From contig VYZI01000125.1 of assembly GCA_013397695.1 (NCBI GenBank), forward strand, positions 1,609,396 to 1,673,395: a DNA stretch of 64,000 nucleotides, in the 5' to 3' direction. Made by a program: the position numbers and the translations under genes. This DNA is from Centropus unirufus (lineage: Eukaryota > Chordata > Aves > Cuculiformes > Centropidae). Shown here piece by piece: positions 12,517-26,540 of the stretch. Position 1 is the stretch's first letter. Each line of letters begins with the position of its first letter. Under the pieces are notes generated by a model, which ran no database searches, had not been told where the DNA came from, and saw only the letters and a program-made list of their open reading frames with translations.

Positions 12517-15500
12517 AGTGTGGCCAGTAAGAAGCGGTTGAGGTTGGAAAGGGGCTCTTGGGCTGCATTCTTGTAGATTCTCACCAGCCTCACTGCACAT
12601 TTACGAATAAAAAAGTATGTGATGTCAAAGCAGGTGCTTATTAACTGCACAGCTGTAGTGGAGATGAGAAATCCCTGTGGTAGTGGGGAAAGCTGGTTGT
12701 TTCATTGAATAGCATTCATGGAGATGCTGTGTAGCAAGATGATAAAAGCAGCTGACACTGGATGGCTGCTGAGAAAAAGGGATTGCTGCTCGCTTCCATT
12801 TGCCCTCATGTCAGCAGTGGGAACGCTGGCACCTGAAGGAGAAGTCACACATCAGCTTCATTCCAGTCTTGTATCTTATCTTTAACTAGCACACTAAATA
12901 CAGATCACAGAGACTGTCAGGGAAACGTTTATTTCCATAAGCAGAAGGGTAAATGAAACTGTAGAAGGATTTTATTCTGGATATTTATTCTCTTGCATAC
13001 GATACTGTTCTCTTAATTAAGTGAAAATTATATGGGGAATAACAAAAGGAACATGCACATAACTACAAAGAAAGGGCAGGAGCAAATAAATTCCATCTAT
13101 CTTAAAAAGGCATGTAGATTTTAAAAAGAAACAACCAAACCAAGCCCACAACCAAATCCCAACATGAACAAAAGAATAAACTAGATGTGTATGGTTGTTT
13201 GGTTTTTTTACGTACTCATGCCTCAATGTTGTTTCTCTGACTAGCCCAAATAAGACAACCAGGCAATTCTGGGCAGAGTGCTCTGCAATAAGGAGTGAAG
13301 TCTGAGGAAAAAAAAGGCTAGGATGAAAGAAAGACAATCTCTTAGCAATCTTGTGTACAGAATCAGTTTACAAGGGAAGTGAAACCAAATCCCTTCCCCC
13401 TGAGTGCAGCCTCCAACAATGTTGAGGAATATTTAGTTTGGGTTTAGGCCTAACTTTAGATTGGATGAAACTGCAGGTTGTCTCTCAAAGTTTGCTATTA
13501 TTCATGCTAATTAAAGGATAGATGTCAGGGCTTGTTGTCTGTATTCAGCAACAGAAGATGAAATGAAGGAAACTCTTCTCAATACTCTCCTTAAAGTCAA
13601 TTATGAGACCTGATGTCAACACGCTCGAGCAAATGTTGCATTTCGAGACTAGGGCAGGGACGTTGCTGGGCATCAGGTTGGGGTGATTTGGCTGGATAAG
13701 AAGCAGTTTCCAGTGGAGGTGGCCAGGTGTTTGGGCTGCTGGGTGATGAGAAGTGAGCTGGAGATGGATGTGGGAAGAGGGGAGAGGACCAAGAGGTGTT
13801 AATTCTTGGCACAGGTACTGGATGGGCATGGCACCATAGTTGGACAATTTGTTGATGGGAGTCATGAAGCATTTTAAGAGAAAAGATGTCAGGTTAAACA
13901 GCTGCCCCCACCTTTCTGAGCCTCTGAATAGGTTTGGGTTTCTTGTGAATGTCGATGGTTACTTGGCTGTACAAGAATTCTCACTTTTTTGAACATTGAC
14001 TTGAAAGGCTGTCACCTTTTTGCAATACCCTCTATTTTAAATAACTTTTAGAAATAACTAAACTTCAGAAATAAACAAGTATGCTTACATCTGTGTGAAT
14101 GGCAACTTCCCACACTAACCAGATCTCTAGCCTGCAAGAGGGAAGCATGGGAGAGACTGTTAGTCCTCACAGGTGGGATTTGCTTAATGCATATAGAGCA
14201 ACCTTGACAGAGGTTCACTAGTTTGGCTAAAATTTTGGAAGCTACCTCTGAAATCCAAGTGTCAAGCTTAATCCTGTAAAACATGAGGTATTTCTCAGCT
14301 GTGTCCTAGCAGTGCTCAAATCTTGGTCTGGATGACATGGCTGGAAACAGATTTCTAACCTGTTGAAAAGGCTGGATGAGCTCATGCGTTCTGGCTCTGC
14401 CTGGGCTAGTAAGCTGTATAGTATTTTCCTACACATACAGAGCATGGTGGCCGCCCCAAGAAGTGACTGGGAGCTCCCGTGTTGGTTAAAGCAAAGAGTC
14501 CCAGCACTTCCCCATCATGGGAGATCAGGCAATGAAATGGCAGGCATCTCTGAAGCCATTTATGACGAGCGCTTGCAAAGGCTTGGGCAAAGCCTTGCTA
14601 TATGAAGTACCGGGGCGGCATGAACTTTTAGCTTTAGGATGAAAACACTTTTGATGTGGCCTTCTTGCTTGTTCCCTGTAGTGAGGAGTGGGTTATTAGC
14701 TGCCCTTCCTGCTGCTCTCTGCTATTTGGGTTGCGACATGCCCGGGCGGTGGCTGGAGGGGAAGGAAGCAGAGCGCCCTGGCTCTGACTTTGCACCACAG
14801 TTTCAGAGCACGGTCGTTCCCTCTCACATTTTACAAAATCAATTTCCATTCTGTCATGGTGCTTCACACATTTGTGTTCTGAATAAGTTAGAGAATATTC
14901 TACAACTTACAAAAATAACTTTAGTTTTAATTTTTCCTGTTACATGAAGAAACCTATCCATACTTTATCTGTTACAGATGGAAAAACTACATATGGTGAA
15001 GTCAGATCTATTAATTAGTTTATAGGCACATAGTCCCCTAAAGAGTGCCACAGATCCATGTGTTATTCTTAAGAGCTGTCTGAAGTACTTGCGCTGAATA
15101 ATTTATTTCAATTTAGCCCCGTTTCTGCTGTTAATTATCTAAGATCCAACTTTGCATTTTGAATTTTTTTTTGTTGCCTCTTTTTACCCATTCTTCCCAT
15201 TTACCTAAATTCGCTGAAATGCTCTCTGCATATATTTCAACCTACTGAAGTATTCAAACCATCAACACTCATTGACTGTGCTCTGTTGTCTTCAAGGCGT
15301 GATAAGATGATTACTAACTTCTGTTGTTTTTCATCCTTCAATCATCATTTAAATCATGGGAGAACAAAGAAAGGGAAAAGAAAGTAGAAGAATCAGAAAA
15401 TCGGCCACATGCATTCCCTAAACAGTATTATTTTTTATTTGGTCTTTGAGGACTATTTCAGGACCCCAGCTAAGGACCTGGCTCTGTTGTACAAGAAAGA

Positions 15501-18500
15501 GGGCCAAACGGCATCTTACCAGTGCTGTGTAGCAATTCCGTGTTGGAGAGGGTTGGGGGTCAGCCAGGCAGCAGCACATGGTGGGATCAGTGAACATGAT
15601 TTCTGTGCTCAATCTCAGTGACTTGTCCCTGGGCTGAGCAACTTCAGTCTCTGCTGTAGGGCACTTGCAGCAGGGGTGAATAGAAAGGCCAGGTCAATAG
15701 GCTGGGAGAGAGCTGGGCAAACGAGTGAGGTGGAAGAGTGGCTGAGAGTTGTATTTTTAGTTGTGGATTATTTTATGTGCAAGATTTTAGTTGGCCTGTT
15801 TATAAAACAAAGCCAGCAAAATAGATGGTCTATTTAAGCTATTGAAGAGGAAGGCAGCAGGGTAACCTAATCACCGCCTTAATTGAATTACTGTAAGTTT
15901 CGCCTGCTAAGTTAGAATTGTTCACTTTCTCTGTGTAAAACTGTTTTTTCAGCATTTTTCATGCATCTGCTATCGTGTGATTGTACCTGTAATAGTACTT
16001 ACGGAAAAGCTATCCAGAAAAACTAAACTAAAAGCTGCTGAAATTGGTAGCTTTTCACCACTGTATGTTTTATTCTTGTAATATTCCCCTGGAAAATATT
16101 GCCACCTGTGTATTAGACCATGGACACACTGGACTGGACTCACCATCCCATAGCGCAGGGCCAGATCTGGTGAGGATCTGCAAGCTTCTGGGGATAGAGG
16201 GTATTTGCTATCATTCTCAAGGGGCAAAATGAAGTGACTGATGGGATTGTTGAAACTTTAACTGGCAGAATACCTTTTAAATCAGTTTCGGATCGTAGAT
16301 AGACAAGAAAAGCAAAGAGGACTGCAAAAGAGTGTCCATAACCGTGTGTTTCCTGGAGGGCCTCATAGGAGAAAGAATTAGATTTCCTGGAATTAGATAC
16401 AGAATCTGAAGCAGCACTGGACTTTGAACCCAGTTCTCCCAGTGTGTTGCCATAAACACAGAACATAGAAATGCTTTGGGAGAGTGAATGGGGAAAAGGG
16501 TCAGTAATTCATTCACAGCTGCGTGTGAGAAAATATTTGCTGACACATTCTCTTACTCATTCCTCTCTGTCAGTTAGTACTACATGTTGCATTTGGGACT
16601 CTGTAATAACTGAAAGATTTATTTAGCCATATATGATTTTTTTTTAGGTAACTCCCACTGGTAATGTTTATGTAATCCTGCATTTTTTTCCATATTCCAG
16701 TACGTCAGTGAAATGCAACACGTTGATGCACATTTCAAATGTAAGCAAATAAGCATTATGCTGGGCCCCACTTCTGTTGGTTAGGTCATGTTTTAATTAA
16801 GTTTTCTGTATGTCTTCATATCTCTTGCTTGGTTGTTATGGCAGGCAGCAAGCTTTTAATGCTGCTGCGATTTGGCACTGGGACTTCTGGGTTACCGCCA
16901 GTCCTTGTACACAAAGGCTGTGTTGATAGAGTTGTGATAAGGACTCAGGGGGAGATAAGGGTTATGCTTTGACCCAATGGCTTGACCTTGCTCTTGTTGA
17001 GCCAACAGCAAGAGTCCTATTGATTTCAGAGCAAGCGGGGCAAGTTAATACCTTCCTATTCTTGAGCACTGTGTGCAGACAGACGGGAGGTACTGCTTAT
17101 GGTAATGCTTAGTGCAGTTTGTTGATATACAGGTGCCTGTTCTTGCGAGAATCAATCCTCCTTTTGGCATGGCAGCTTTATGTATCCGTGTTTTGTGTGT
17201 GAACGCAATGTTTGTCAGGCACTCGTTTGGCAGTCCTGGAGACAGAAGTTCTCTGCGCGCTCACTGTCTGTCTTGGTGGTGCTAATTTACAAGCCACGTT
17301 GTGATACTTGCCTGTGTATCAGAAGGCAGGTCTGAGACACTGGTGAGTGTTCACCGAGCCTGTTAATCCTGTCAGGCTGTAGCCACACAGTTGAGTTTGG
17401 TATTCTCATCACCTAAATTCCTAAATGTACTCCTAAGGCACATTCCCTTCTAACGCAAGCTGCCCAAACATCTGTGGCGAGACTAAGGAAAACATGGAGA
17501 AAAAGACCCGAAGATGAATATTTCAGCAGAAACGTGGGAAGGAATGCAATGTAGCTCACGCAAAACCTTCTGTAGTGTATGCCATAAATTAACACAATAT
17601 AAATTTATACATATTTACACCACATAGACTAAAATATATAAATCCTCAATACTCAGCCTTCTGTAGTAGGTGTAAGCAAGCAGTCCATATGTTTAGCTGA
17701 TTCCTGGGGAGCTCTAGGGAACAAAATGTATCTTTGTGGAACTTTTGATATTAAGGAGATTATAAACTAGGGTAATCAGTGCAGTTCTCAAAATGGGTTG
17801 TCTTTTCTGCAGGCTGCAAACAAGCAGCAATCTCCTGACTTGCAATCCGAGGGTCTCATTCATCGAGGTGCTGAAATACACGTGTAACATTTAAGTACGT
17901 GAATAGTCCTATTGATGTTCAAGGCCTAAAGATCAATCCATTGCTCGTCGTATGTTCCTGGCTTCAGGCTGCATGAATCCAATTTCCTTGAATTTCCTCT
18001 TGAATTTCATTGCAAATATGAGCTTGTAACATCTCATTAGGTACCAGGTGTTTCCTTTTCCACCTTTTTACACTTAACTATTCTAGACCAGCAACATGTC
18101 AGCCCTTTTCTGTACAGCTGAGCAGTAGAAAATTGGATATCTAATGTTTGTTCTATCTCTGCTTTTTAAATAAGGAGAGAGTATTTTTTTTTTTTTTTGG
18201 GTGTGTTTAAGGCATGGAATCTGAAGTACAAATGCCAGGATTCTCTTCCCAACTATCGTAGAGTTTCCAGGGATTAAGGGGAATTGCATGATTCATGAGC
18301 AATCATTTGTGATTCTAGGTCTGAAATGTTGGAAAAAATTATATTACACAGAGATGGTAAGAGAAGGAAAATGAAGGTGAATGAAGGAAATGAAGGTAAA
18401 TGGGGAGAAGAAAATGGAGGAATTGTTTGGAAGTTTTATGTCAAACTGGGCTGTCAGAAGTTCTTTGGTGCAGGAATAGTGGGGTTACTTGCAGCCTCTG

Positions 18501-21500
18501 ATTTTGGCCACCACCTCATACAGGCACCTATGATCTCTTACTTTGGAGAGGGAAAGAAGCCCTTCCAAAGTGCTGTAGAGTTTTCTGGTGCTATTTTATC
18601 ACCATACCCTCCACCTAACACTAAGGTCCTACTTCCCCAGCCTCCAGAAGTATCTCATCAAGCTAGGCATCTCCAAGCCACACAGTTGAGATGATGCTCT
18701 AGAAAGACACGCTTAGTGTGCAGGGTATTAGCATAGATCAATACTGCCATGGCTTAGTGGGGACCAATGTTTTCATGTATTTGTGATGTCCATGTCCTGC
18801 TCTGTACCACTTTTCCTGGGATAAACTCCTATTAGAAATATGAGCAGATACTAGCAAAGCTAGAAGCGGCTGTGTTCATGCAAGCCACTTTTTGTCGCTC
18901 TTTCATTTTTTAAAAATATCAGAAGCCACGTACATTAAGTGACAGAACCTGACCTGCTGACCCATCTCAAAAGGCACACCAGTGTTTCCTGCACCTGCAT
19001 GACTCCTTTGGCAGGGTGGCAAACAGCAAGCTTCCCATGACCTGTGGCTCTGCAGTCAGGGATGATGATCCAAGAGCCAAATGTCCTCCTTGGTCACTTC
19101 AATGATAGAGGTAGACAATGATGGAATGGTAGGGATCCTCTTCGTAGGTCAGAGCAGCTTGCTTCCTTTCCAGCATACCACAGCAGTGCAGCCCTAGTGG
19201 GTGTCCAAGGTGTCATCTCAGCCCGATGGAGGGTAGGCTGACTGGAGAGAAGCAGAAGGAAATGGGCTTTGATGCAGGTGATGCAGCTTTTTCCTTGTTG
19301 GGACAAGATTGGTGATGCAGCAGAATTGGAAAACTCCTTTTGTGCAGAACTATTCCCTCTTCCTTACTTGTACCTATTACCTTGGGGGAAGTAAAAGGCA
19401 CTTCAACATGGCAGGGAGAAAAAAGGCTTCTAGTTGCTCCCCTCCTTTGTCAGTCTTGAGAAAAGGCATAACCTATTTCATTTTTTGTTAAATATATGGG
19501 AACGTCACCTTTAACTGATTGCTTTAGTTTTCCTCATTCTTCCTGAAACCATGCACATTTTGCTTTTAACTGGGAAGGAATTAGCTAGAGAGGTCACAAG
19601 CAGTTCCATCTGATCTTTATTTACTTTAGTTCATCATACCTGCAAATTTATATTGGGCCAGCCTCATGCTGTCTGAACAATCCTAGTTTGGTGTCATCAG
19701 CCTTTGGCCTCCAAAGATGGTCGCAGACTTGGAAGTTCTTGTGAGGCAGCAATTTCATCCCTGCCAACTGGACTAACAAGATTGCTTTAATGTCAGCACT
19801 TGAATAGAGCACGACTGGTAACCCATTTTGGCAAGAGACTGACCAACAGAGATCAATAAAGAATTCTTGTTTGCAAGTCATCTTATGAAATCAGTGACAG
19901 AAGTGGATTGGTTTAACATGTTGTGTCTAACTGAATGCAACCTCCTTGAGGAAAAGCAAGCAACACCTAAAGAAAATACAAAATAAAAGGCTAATGTGGT
20001 GTATCTTTTAAGTGTATTAAGGCAAACCAGTTATTTCTTATGAGGGGGAAAAAAAAAAGGGTTATTTTTTATGGCACTGCAGGGATACTAATGGAGACCC
20101 TGAGGAATGAATTTCAGCCATGCAGTGTCAAGTTGGGCTTCCAGCTGGCACTGTACAGAGATACTTAGTCTAAGCTTTCTCCTTACTGGAACAAATTCCT
20201 TGTGGAGTGGTTCCCATCTGGCCCATCAGGAGAACCTGACATGCAGGTGTGTTCCCATAAATGACCCATCATTAAGTAGTAGAGGATAAGACCCAGCAGA
20301 GTTCAGAAACTCTCCCCTCACACTTCCCTTCTGCTCTCCATCTCTTGCCTAAATCCAGTCACAAATGCTTCAGCATGACTCTGTTACCTGTGCTTTTTTA
20401 TGATTTCCTGTTCTATCCTGAGGGAAATCGGTAAGCAGCATGAGTTTACATGGAAAAAACGCTTTTTATGTTTTTTTCCCTTCAGTTGGGTTCCTCCCCT
20501 TTGTTTTGCACTGTACAATTATTACAATATCATTTAATTACATTGCCCTTTTTTTATCTCTCAGTGCAGCCCAAGCATGCTGAAAATGAAAGGCAGCATG
20601 TAACCTTCTGAAGTCACTAATTGTAGTACTGCAGGTGAGTTGAATAACAGACTATTGTAAATTTTGGTCTGATGTTCTTTGCTATTTAAATAGGACAACA
20701 GCAGGAGAGAGAACAAAAGCTATTTCCTACCTGATGTTCTTGGAAACCTGTTCCCAGTTCTTCGTGGAGGACTGCTGCTCTACTTGAATATATTAAAATA
20801 GGGACACATGAAAGACATTGATACTCTGCAGTGGAAATAGCTGAGCCTTTTGTATTCTTTTTACCATTGCATGAGAGTTACGGTAATCTACTTCTTTCTC
20901 TAAATGGAAACTCTCCAGGGAAGTTTTGTGTACTCTAAATAGCATCTCTGTGTGATCAGAAACTTGGCTTCGTGTGAATGTAATGCATAATAGATAAAGA
21001 TACAAGACTACAAATGCAGATTAGAGGTTATTCAGTCAAGGCAAGCACGTTTAGTTGGGGGCACATTATAAAACTGCCAAAAAAATACAGCATTGCTTCT
21101 GCCCTTTCAGGCGAATCTCCATGATTTTCAAAAACGTTGTGTTAATTCTGAGCAGCAAATGGGATCTGTCTCATGAGTACTTCTGTCTAAACCATTTACT
21201 CCCTCTATATGTATACACAGCAGATAATCACATTCCCCTTTTCCAGCTTTGTTGCACTGAATTTTGTGTAGCTCTTTTGAAGTGATCTCATTGCTTGAAA
21301 ATAGTCTGCCAACAGAGATGGATGCAGACTTGCAGAAGAAATACATTCTCAGAGCTATGCGTGAGCATTAATTGATCTAAGCCATTAGCAGCACTGAGAC
21401 ACAAGTAAGTAGCATTAATCTGTTTTCTGCAGCCACTTCAACAGAGGAAAAGCCCTGATCATAGCTCAACGTGAAGCAATACTTCTCGTTTTTGGCTTTA

Positions 21501-23065
21501 GCAGGGCCAGTGACTTCCTAGTTGGGTAATTTAACTCCCTTTTCCAGGTTTTTCAAGAGGTGATCAGAAAACTGTTTTTGTATTTGAAAAGTCTACATAG
21601 GAGAGCTAGTGTGGATGATGTTCAGATAAAAGTTGATATTATATAAAGCGTGTGGGCTAATTCTCTCTGTGTGTGCTCTGACAGTTCCCTTTTTAGTGGC
21701 AGGATGACCCAAACTGTGATGCTCTTACAGAAACATCTCTGTCATCTTGCTGCTACTTCTATTTTTTCTGTTTCTGTAAACTGTAGGACAGAAGAACCTA
21801 GGACATACTTTCTGCATGGCCCTGAACATACTGTAATGAATATGGTTTAATAAAGGTAATTTCCTCCGCTTAGGTGAAAATCGTAGTATTTAAGACACAG
21901 ATGAAGGGAGAGAGGCTTTCTTGGTAATGTTCTTGAACACTTCCCTCCTTAAGCAGTTGACATTTTAGAGAGAACCAGTGGTTAACAGCAAGGAGCCACT
22001 TCCTGTTTCTGGATGAGAGGTTGCAACAGTTCTAGGAGCTACAAATGTCTCCTTAGTAAGCCAGGAACTGACAGGTGGACGCTAGCTGGTTTTGCCCCTA
22101 AAGAGAGGCAGGACAAGAGTATGATAAGTTCCAGTTAAGAGGTTCTCAGCACCAGCACATTCTTGAATGAGGAAGTCTGGTACTGAAGTGAGGTTTATTC
22201 GTGCAAGTGCAATCACTGTCTGCTTATATCAATTTTGAAGGTGGAATTATGCTTCTAGGTCTCATCGGAAATTTTGAAGAGAACCTGCATCTCTGAGCTA
22301 CTGCCAGTTTTCCTATTGTGTGCATATACAAAAATCTCATTTTGAATCACGATAAACTCTTGGCTTTAATAATATCTTAGGACTGCAAGTTTCATTGCTT
22401 ACTTATCACGCACTGAATAAAAAAAAATCCTTTTGTTGTTGGCAAATTCACTGCCTTTCAGTTTCCTTGAGTAGCAGTATGTATTGTCTGAGGAGATAAA
22501 GGGGAACACCCCACTTAACCTAGCAACATCATTCTCTACTCCCTTTTCAAGTAATTTTCATATGCTTGTAGTACTATATAACTTCTGTAAGTGCTACCTT
22601 TTAAGAGAAAATAATGCAATCTCTCAGTATCCATATAATGAACTATCTCTGTTACATTCCACTGCCTAATAGAATTGTGTTTTTTTCCATTGAGGGATGC
22701 CTTATTCCATCGTTCTGACAAACTGCTGTTTTCTTGTAGCAAAATTGTTCAACATAGTGTTTTTACTGTTTTGTCAATAAGCAAAGGAAATAAAAACCTT
22801 ATGGGATTTGAACAAGAACATTCACACTCCGTATGTGAGCAGCGTTTGAATTGAGTGTGGTGGGGAAGCAGAGTATAGTATGCAACCTGTTTACTGAAGT
22901 GCATGCCAGCAAAGTGAGATTTCATTCCCATTTGCTAAGATGACACTTTGGGCCTGTTTTCTCCCTTTTCCTTCCTTTCTCTTCTTTTCTTTCCACTGCT
23001 CCCAATGTCTGGTACTAGCAGCTTTTTGATTTTAATTGTTGTTCTCTGACTGAATTCTTTTCTTT
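12517..23065. other. Unique sequence without a supported gene
   Basis: No exon, tRNA, known microRNA or recognisable transposon is visible in this stretch. Open frames are short and unrelated to families I know. Low-complexity tracts include a T run near 18186-18198 and an A run near 20050-20058. A GC-richer patch near 14480-14830 has a few CpGs and short frames on both strands without coding character. The area from 16850 to 17400 is moderately GC-rich and equally anonymous. Confidence 0.5.
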
Positions 23066-23087
23066 TATATATATATATATATATATA
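23066..23087. repeat. (TA)n dinucleotide microsatellite
   Basis: About eleven uninterrupted TA units, self-complementary and able to form a cruciform. It lies in plain AT-rich DNA, with no repeat body beside it. Confidence 0.95.
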
Positions 23088-23699
23088 AATGCTTATCTTA
23101 ACAGTAGGCTAACAAGATCAAATTATGCACGGTATCTGCTGAAGCAAAATGTTTCCAGTATGATCTGCTGCTCCTTGGGGCATTATCAGGCAACTGGTAG
23201 CTCAGTAGAATGGAAGAATTGGATCTGTCTATGAGCAGAGTACTTGGATCTCTCTGAATTTAGGCTATGTCTACAAATGAATTTCAGCTTTTGGATGATG
23301 AATTCATGAATAGTATAGAAGCGTGAATTGAACACAACTGTTCGTTTTTCCTAATCACGCCAGGAGTAGATTGAGTACAGGAAAGCTAAAGTTGATTTAG
23401 GTGATGCGGTTTTACATAATAAGCCTGTGGAAGGCATTGCCACAAGCTACCTATAGATGCTTCTGAGGATAAAAAGATCATCCAGAACTGCTTTAGATAA
23501 GATTCAAACTGTTTGAGAGAACTCCAAGTTCGCTATGGAACCAGACTTTCGTTGATTAGCTGATGTTCCTGTGTACCAATTATTCCTTAACTTCAGTAAC
23601 ATTACACACGTGTTTCTGACCACATGTTGAAAGTGCACTGAATTAAATAAATTTTATGCCAGTCTGATGTGATGCTGCAAATCCTGTGTTTGCTGCCAC

Positions 23700-23900
23700 T
23701 TGTGAGTTTAGGCAGGTTCCAATTATGTTAATTAGTCTATTTTGATGTCAGTGTTCCCTATCTGTTGAGACTGACACAGCTCCACCCACCTATTAATGAA
23801 TATGTTAATTAACTCCTATTAGGCACCTAAACATGGCTTCAGAGTCAGTGAAATAGTGACAGCTGAAGGCCCTCGAGGGCATAAATGGTTTCTCACTATG
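23700..23900. promoter_or_regulatory. AT-rich homeodomain-site cluster, candidate enhancer
   Basis: Within about 110 bases there are several ATTA/TAAT cores: AATTATGTTAATTAG, TATTAATGAATA and the palindrome GTTAATTAAC, which resembles an HNF1 or POU-type half-site pair. A CCACCCACC box (KLF/Sp-like) sits among them. A 12-bp palindrome, GCCCTCGAGGGC, follows near 23867. Such clusters are common in developmental enhancers, but AT-rich DNA produces these words by chance. No conservation or chromatin data were available, so this is a weak call. Confidence 0.25.
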
Positions 23901-26395
23901 ATCAATATTCTCCACTGCCGAAAACGCTTCTTACTTTTTTGGACTTCCACTCACTTAACTCTCCCTCCGGCGGTTGTTTACAGTACTGAAGTGCAACCGA
24001 GAGTTCAAATAGGGTAGCCTTAAAAGCTGCCTTCGTGACATCTATAGAAAAATCCTCTAACTCAGCTTTCATCTTCAGACAGAAGGTCAGAGGTCACAGA
24101 TTTTGTTGTTAGGCAGCTTCCATTTTGACCCCCTTCCCTCCCCACCCCATCTAGCCTGCAGGTTAAAAGGCTGCTTAAAATATCCAGTTTCTTTCTTGAT
24201 GCATCAGAAGTCCTAGAGACTCTGGAGATCAAGAAAAGCACAAAAACAATGTTTTGGCGCTCGCCATTCCAGATGGACCTATTTTCTAATGCTGTTTATT
24301 TCAGCTTCACGAGGGGCACAAGCCCTGTTTGGAAGTAGTATTTATGCTTGGCTTAGAGAGGGACAGGCAGGGTTTGAGATTAATGTGGTTCTATCAAGAG
24401 CCTTCTGGGTGGGCTTTGGCTTTGTACACCATAGGCGCACTCACAGCCAGTAGAAGGTGGGTTGTGCTTTGGGTTGCAACCTCTACAGGCGCGTAGTCCT
24501 GTTTTTGCAAAAGCTTGTGAGGTGTAGGGAGAGGAGACTGTAGCATGCAGAGCTTTCCCCTTTCACCTAAGTCACAAAAACCAAGATAGCCAGGGCAGGG
24601 TGAGTATTACTCTGAGCAGCAGCTCTGTATTGGGATCTTAGATCATTGCATCTAACTCTTTGGTGATTGCATGGAAAAGTTTTCCAATATATTCGTGTGA
24701 CTTGGACTCAGTATTTCTGTTTTCGTAGAAGTCTGAGAGGCGCTGGGGCTGAAGAATCACTGACAGAGAGATGTAGACAAAATTTTTATCCCTATTGTTA
24801 CAACAGATTTGGTTTTTCAGGAATGCTGCAGATGCAATAAATAGCTCCAGTAACTTCAGCTCTAGGGATTTCCATGTAAAGTCACACAAAACGTGTAACA
24901 AACCAACTGTAGCTCACACACCTCTAGGTCCCAGAATCCCTCTCTCTGCTTTACGCTTCCTTTATGCAGCCAGTTCTTAATGCCTATTAAGACTCTAAAT
25001 TCAGCTACCCTCCATATAGCTGTGAAAAACTTATGGGGCTTGCTCCAGACTTGTTGCTCCCCAACTGGAATATTCTGGCACAACTGTAACACATACCTTC
25101 ATAATGGTATTCGTAGGAGGTGCAAAACAGCTTTTCTGGATGTGTTCTTACGTAGGAAAGTTATAGGGCTGGCAGCACTGCAGTTTTTTACTCATTCAAA
25201 ACTACATTACTTGACTGCGTTTAGTGTTGGTCAGTGTTAGCCTGAAGCAACCACTCTGTCATGGGAGAAGAGGCGTTAATTCCCTTTCTATGCCACAGCA
25301 GCCCAGGCTTTGAACAAAGATACTGTGTGCACAGAACTGTGGAAGCTCACTGGCTTTTAATTGGATGTTACACTGTTGGCGGTGATTTTGAGTTTTTCTT
25401 TTTTATCTGGTTTAGAGGAGATAAAGTTGTAAACGTGAAATTAATTGGTGATTAAGAAAAGTATGTAGATATGTGAGTTTTAAAGTTTTTCAGTGGACAT
25501 GATGGACAGAGAAATTTTGGTCATTTTGTGCAGAGCTGACCTTGTGTGTCAACTGACAGCTAAAGATGAAGGAGCAGATTCATAATTTCTCAGATTTGAA
25601 ATAAGGAAGATGATTCATTCAGGACCCTTGGAAGCCAAGGAGTGCCAGTGAAAGGAGCCAGGCTTTCTTGGCTGATGAAAGTGCATGAATTGAGGAAGAT
25701 GTTTGCTTTAGGGCATTGCTAGTCAAACTTCAGGCAACACACGATTTCTCATTTGGAGGAAGGAAGGAAAGAGCATTAAACTTTTCCTCTTTTCACAGAG
25801 GACAATGGAAACCTTTATACCTGTGTCAGAAGACTGCAGTATTGTTTGAAGTAGGGAAACACAAAGACCTCTTTATGTCTCTACACTTCTGATGTTAATC
25901 TTTGGAGTGTTCCCCATGGGAGAGACCTTTATTTCCAAGGAGCAGGCAGTGATTTCATGATTTTGACTAAATAGACCTGTCTAGGCAAAGAGACTGAAAA
26001 AGGACATGAGATGTTTGCAGTGTTAGGAGGAAGGAGCCTAAGAGTTCTGTGGGGGCTCCAGCAGAGGCAGGGCTTTAATGATCTGGCAAATAAGTGGGCT
26101 GAGTATTTCCGGCAGTATTTGTTTCCTCTTTCATCCTTCCAGCAAAAAAATAAATAACTAACTTTGTGGTTAGAAAAGCAAAGCAGAATAGAAGAAAACT
26201 ATATGTTGCTCTTTGGAGGAACTGATACGATGGTAGAGTTTCCTTATGTACTGATCAGTTGTTCAGGTTCAGTTTTGGCCTTAAAGTACCAGCACTTAGA
26301 AGAAAAAGCATTGGCCAGACTGCAAAGATGCACCAGTCTGACTATCTGAACAAAGATATGAATGTTTGGAATCGCCATCTCATGCTGGAATCGTA
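23901..26395. other. Unique sequence without a supported gene
   Basis: Apart from the DR1 element at 24084-24096 and a C-rich run near 24127-24150, I see nothing annotatable. Short frames near 24980-25240 show no recognisable domain. The stretch ends where a CR1 3' fragment begins. Confidence 0.5.
24084..24096 (+). promoter_or_regulatory. Perfect DR1 nuclear-receptor element
   Basis: Two exact AGGTCA half-sites in direct repeat are separated by one base (G). This is the consensus bound by RXR heterodimers, HNF4 and COUP-TF proteins. It lies about 200 bases from the homeodomain-site cluster at 23700-23900. The motif is seen directly, but its use in a cell is an inference. Confidence 0.5.
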
Positions 26396-26540
26396 GAATC
26401 ACTATCCCTGGATGTATTTAAAAGATGGGCAGATGAGGTGCTTAGGGATATGGTTTAGTGATAGCCAGGAACGGTTGGACTAGGTGATCTCGGAGGTCTT
26501 TTCCAAAGTATTAATTCTGTGTTTCTGTGATCTGACCTTT
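26396..26540 (+). mobile_element. CR1 LINE 3' end, short 5'-truncated copy
   Basis: The plus strand at 26405-26458 encodes SLDVFKRWADEVLRDMV and a stop, which is the C-terminus of CR1 ORF2. It is followed by the family's short 3' UTR (GGTTGGACTAGGTGATCTC, then a GAGGTCTTTTCCAA-like box). The end is a degenerate 8-bp tail (ATTCTGTG, TTTCTGTGATC), the hallmark of CR1 in place of poly-A. Only about 145 bases are kept, a severe 5' truncation of the kind usual for this family. The bases at 26370-26395 may extend the match, but I cannot place the edge exactly. Confidence 0.9.
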
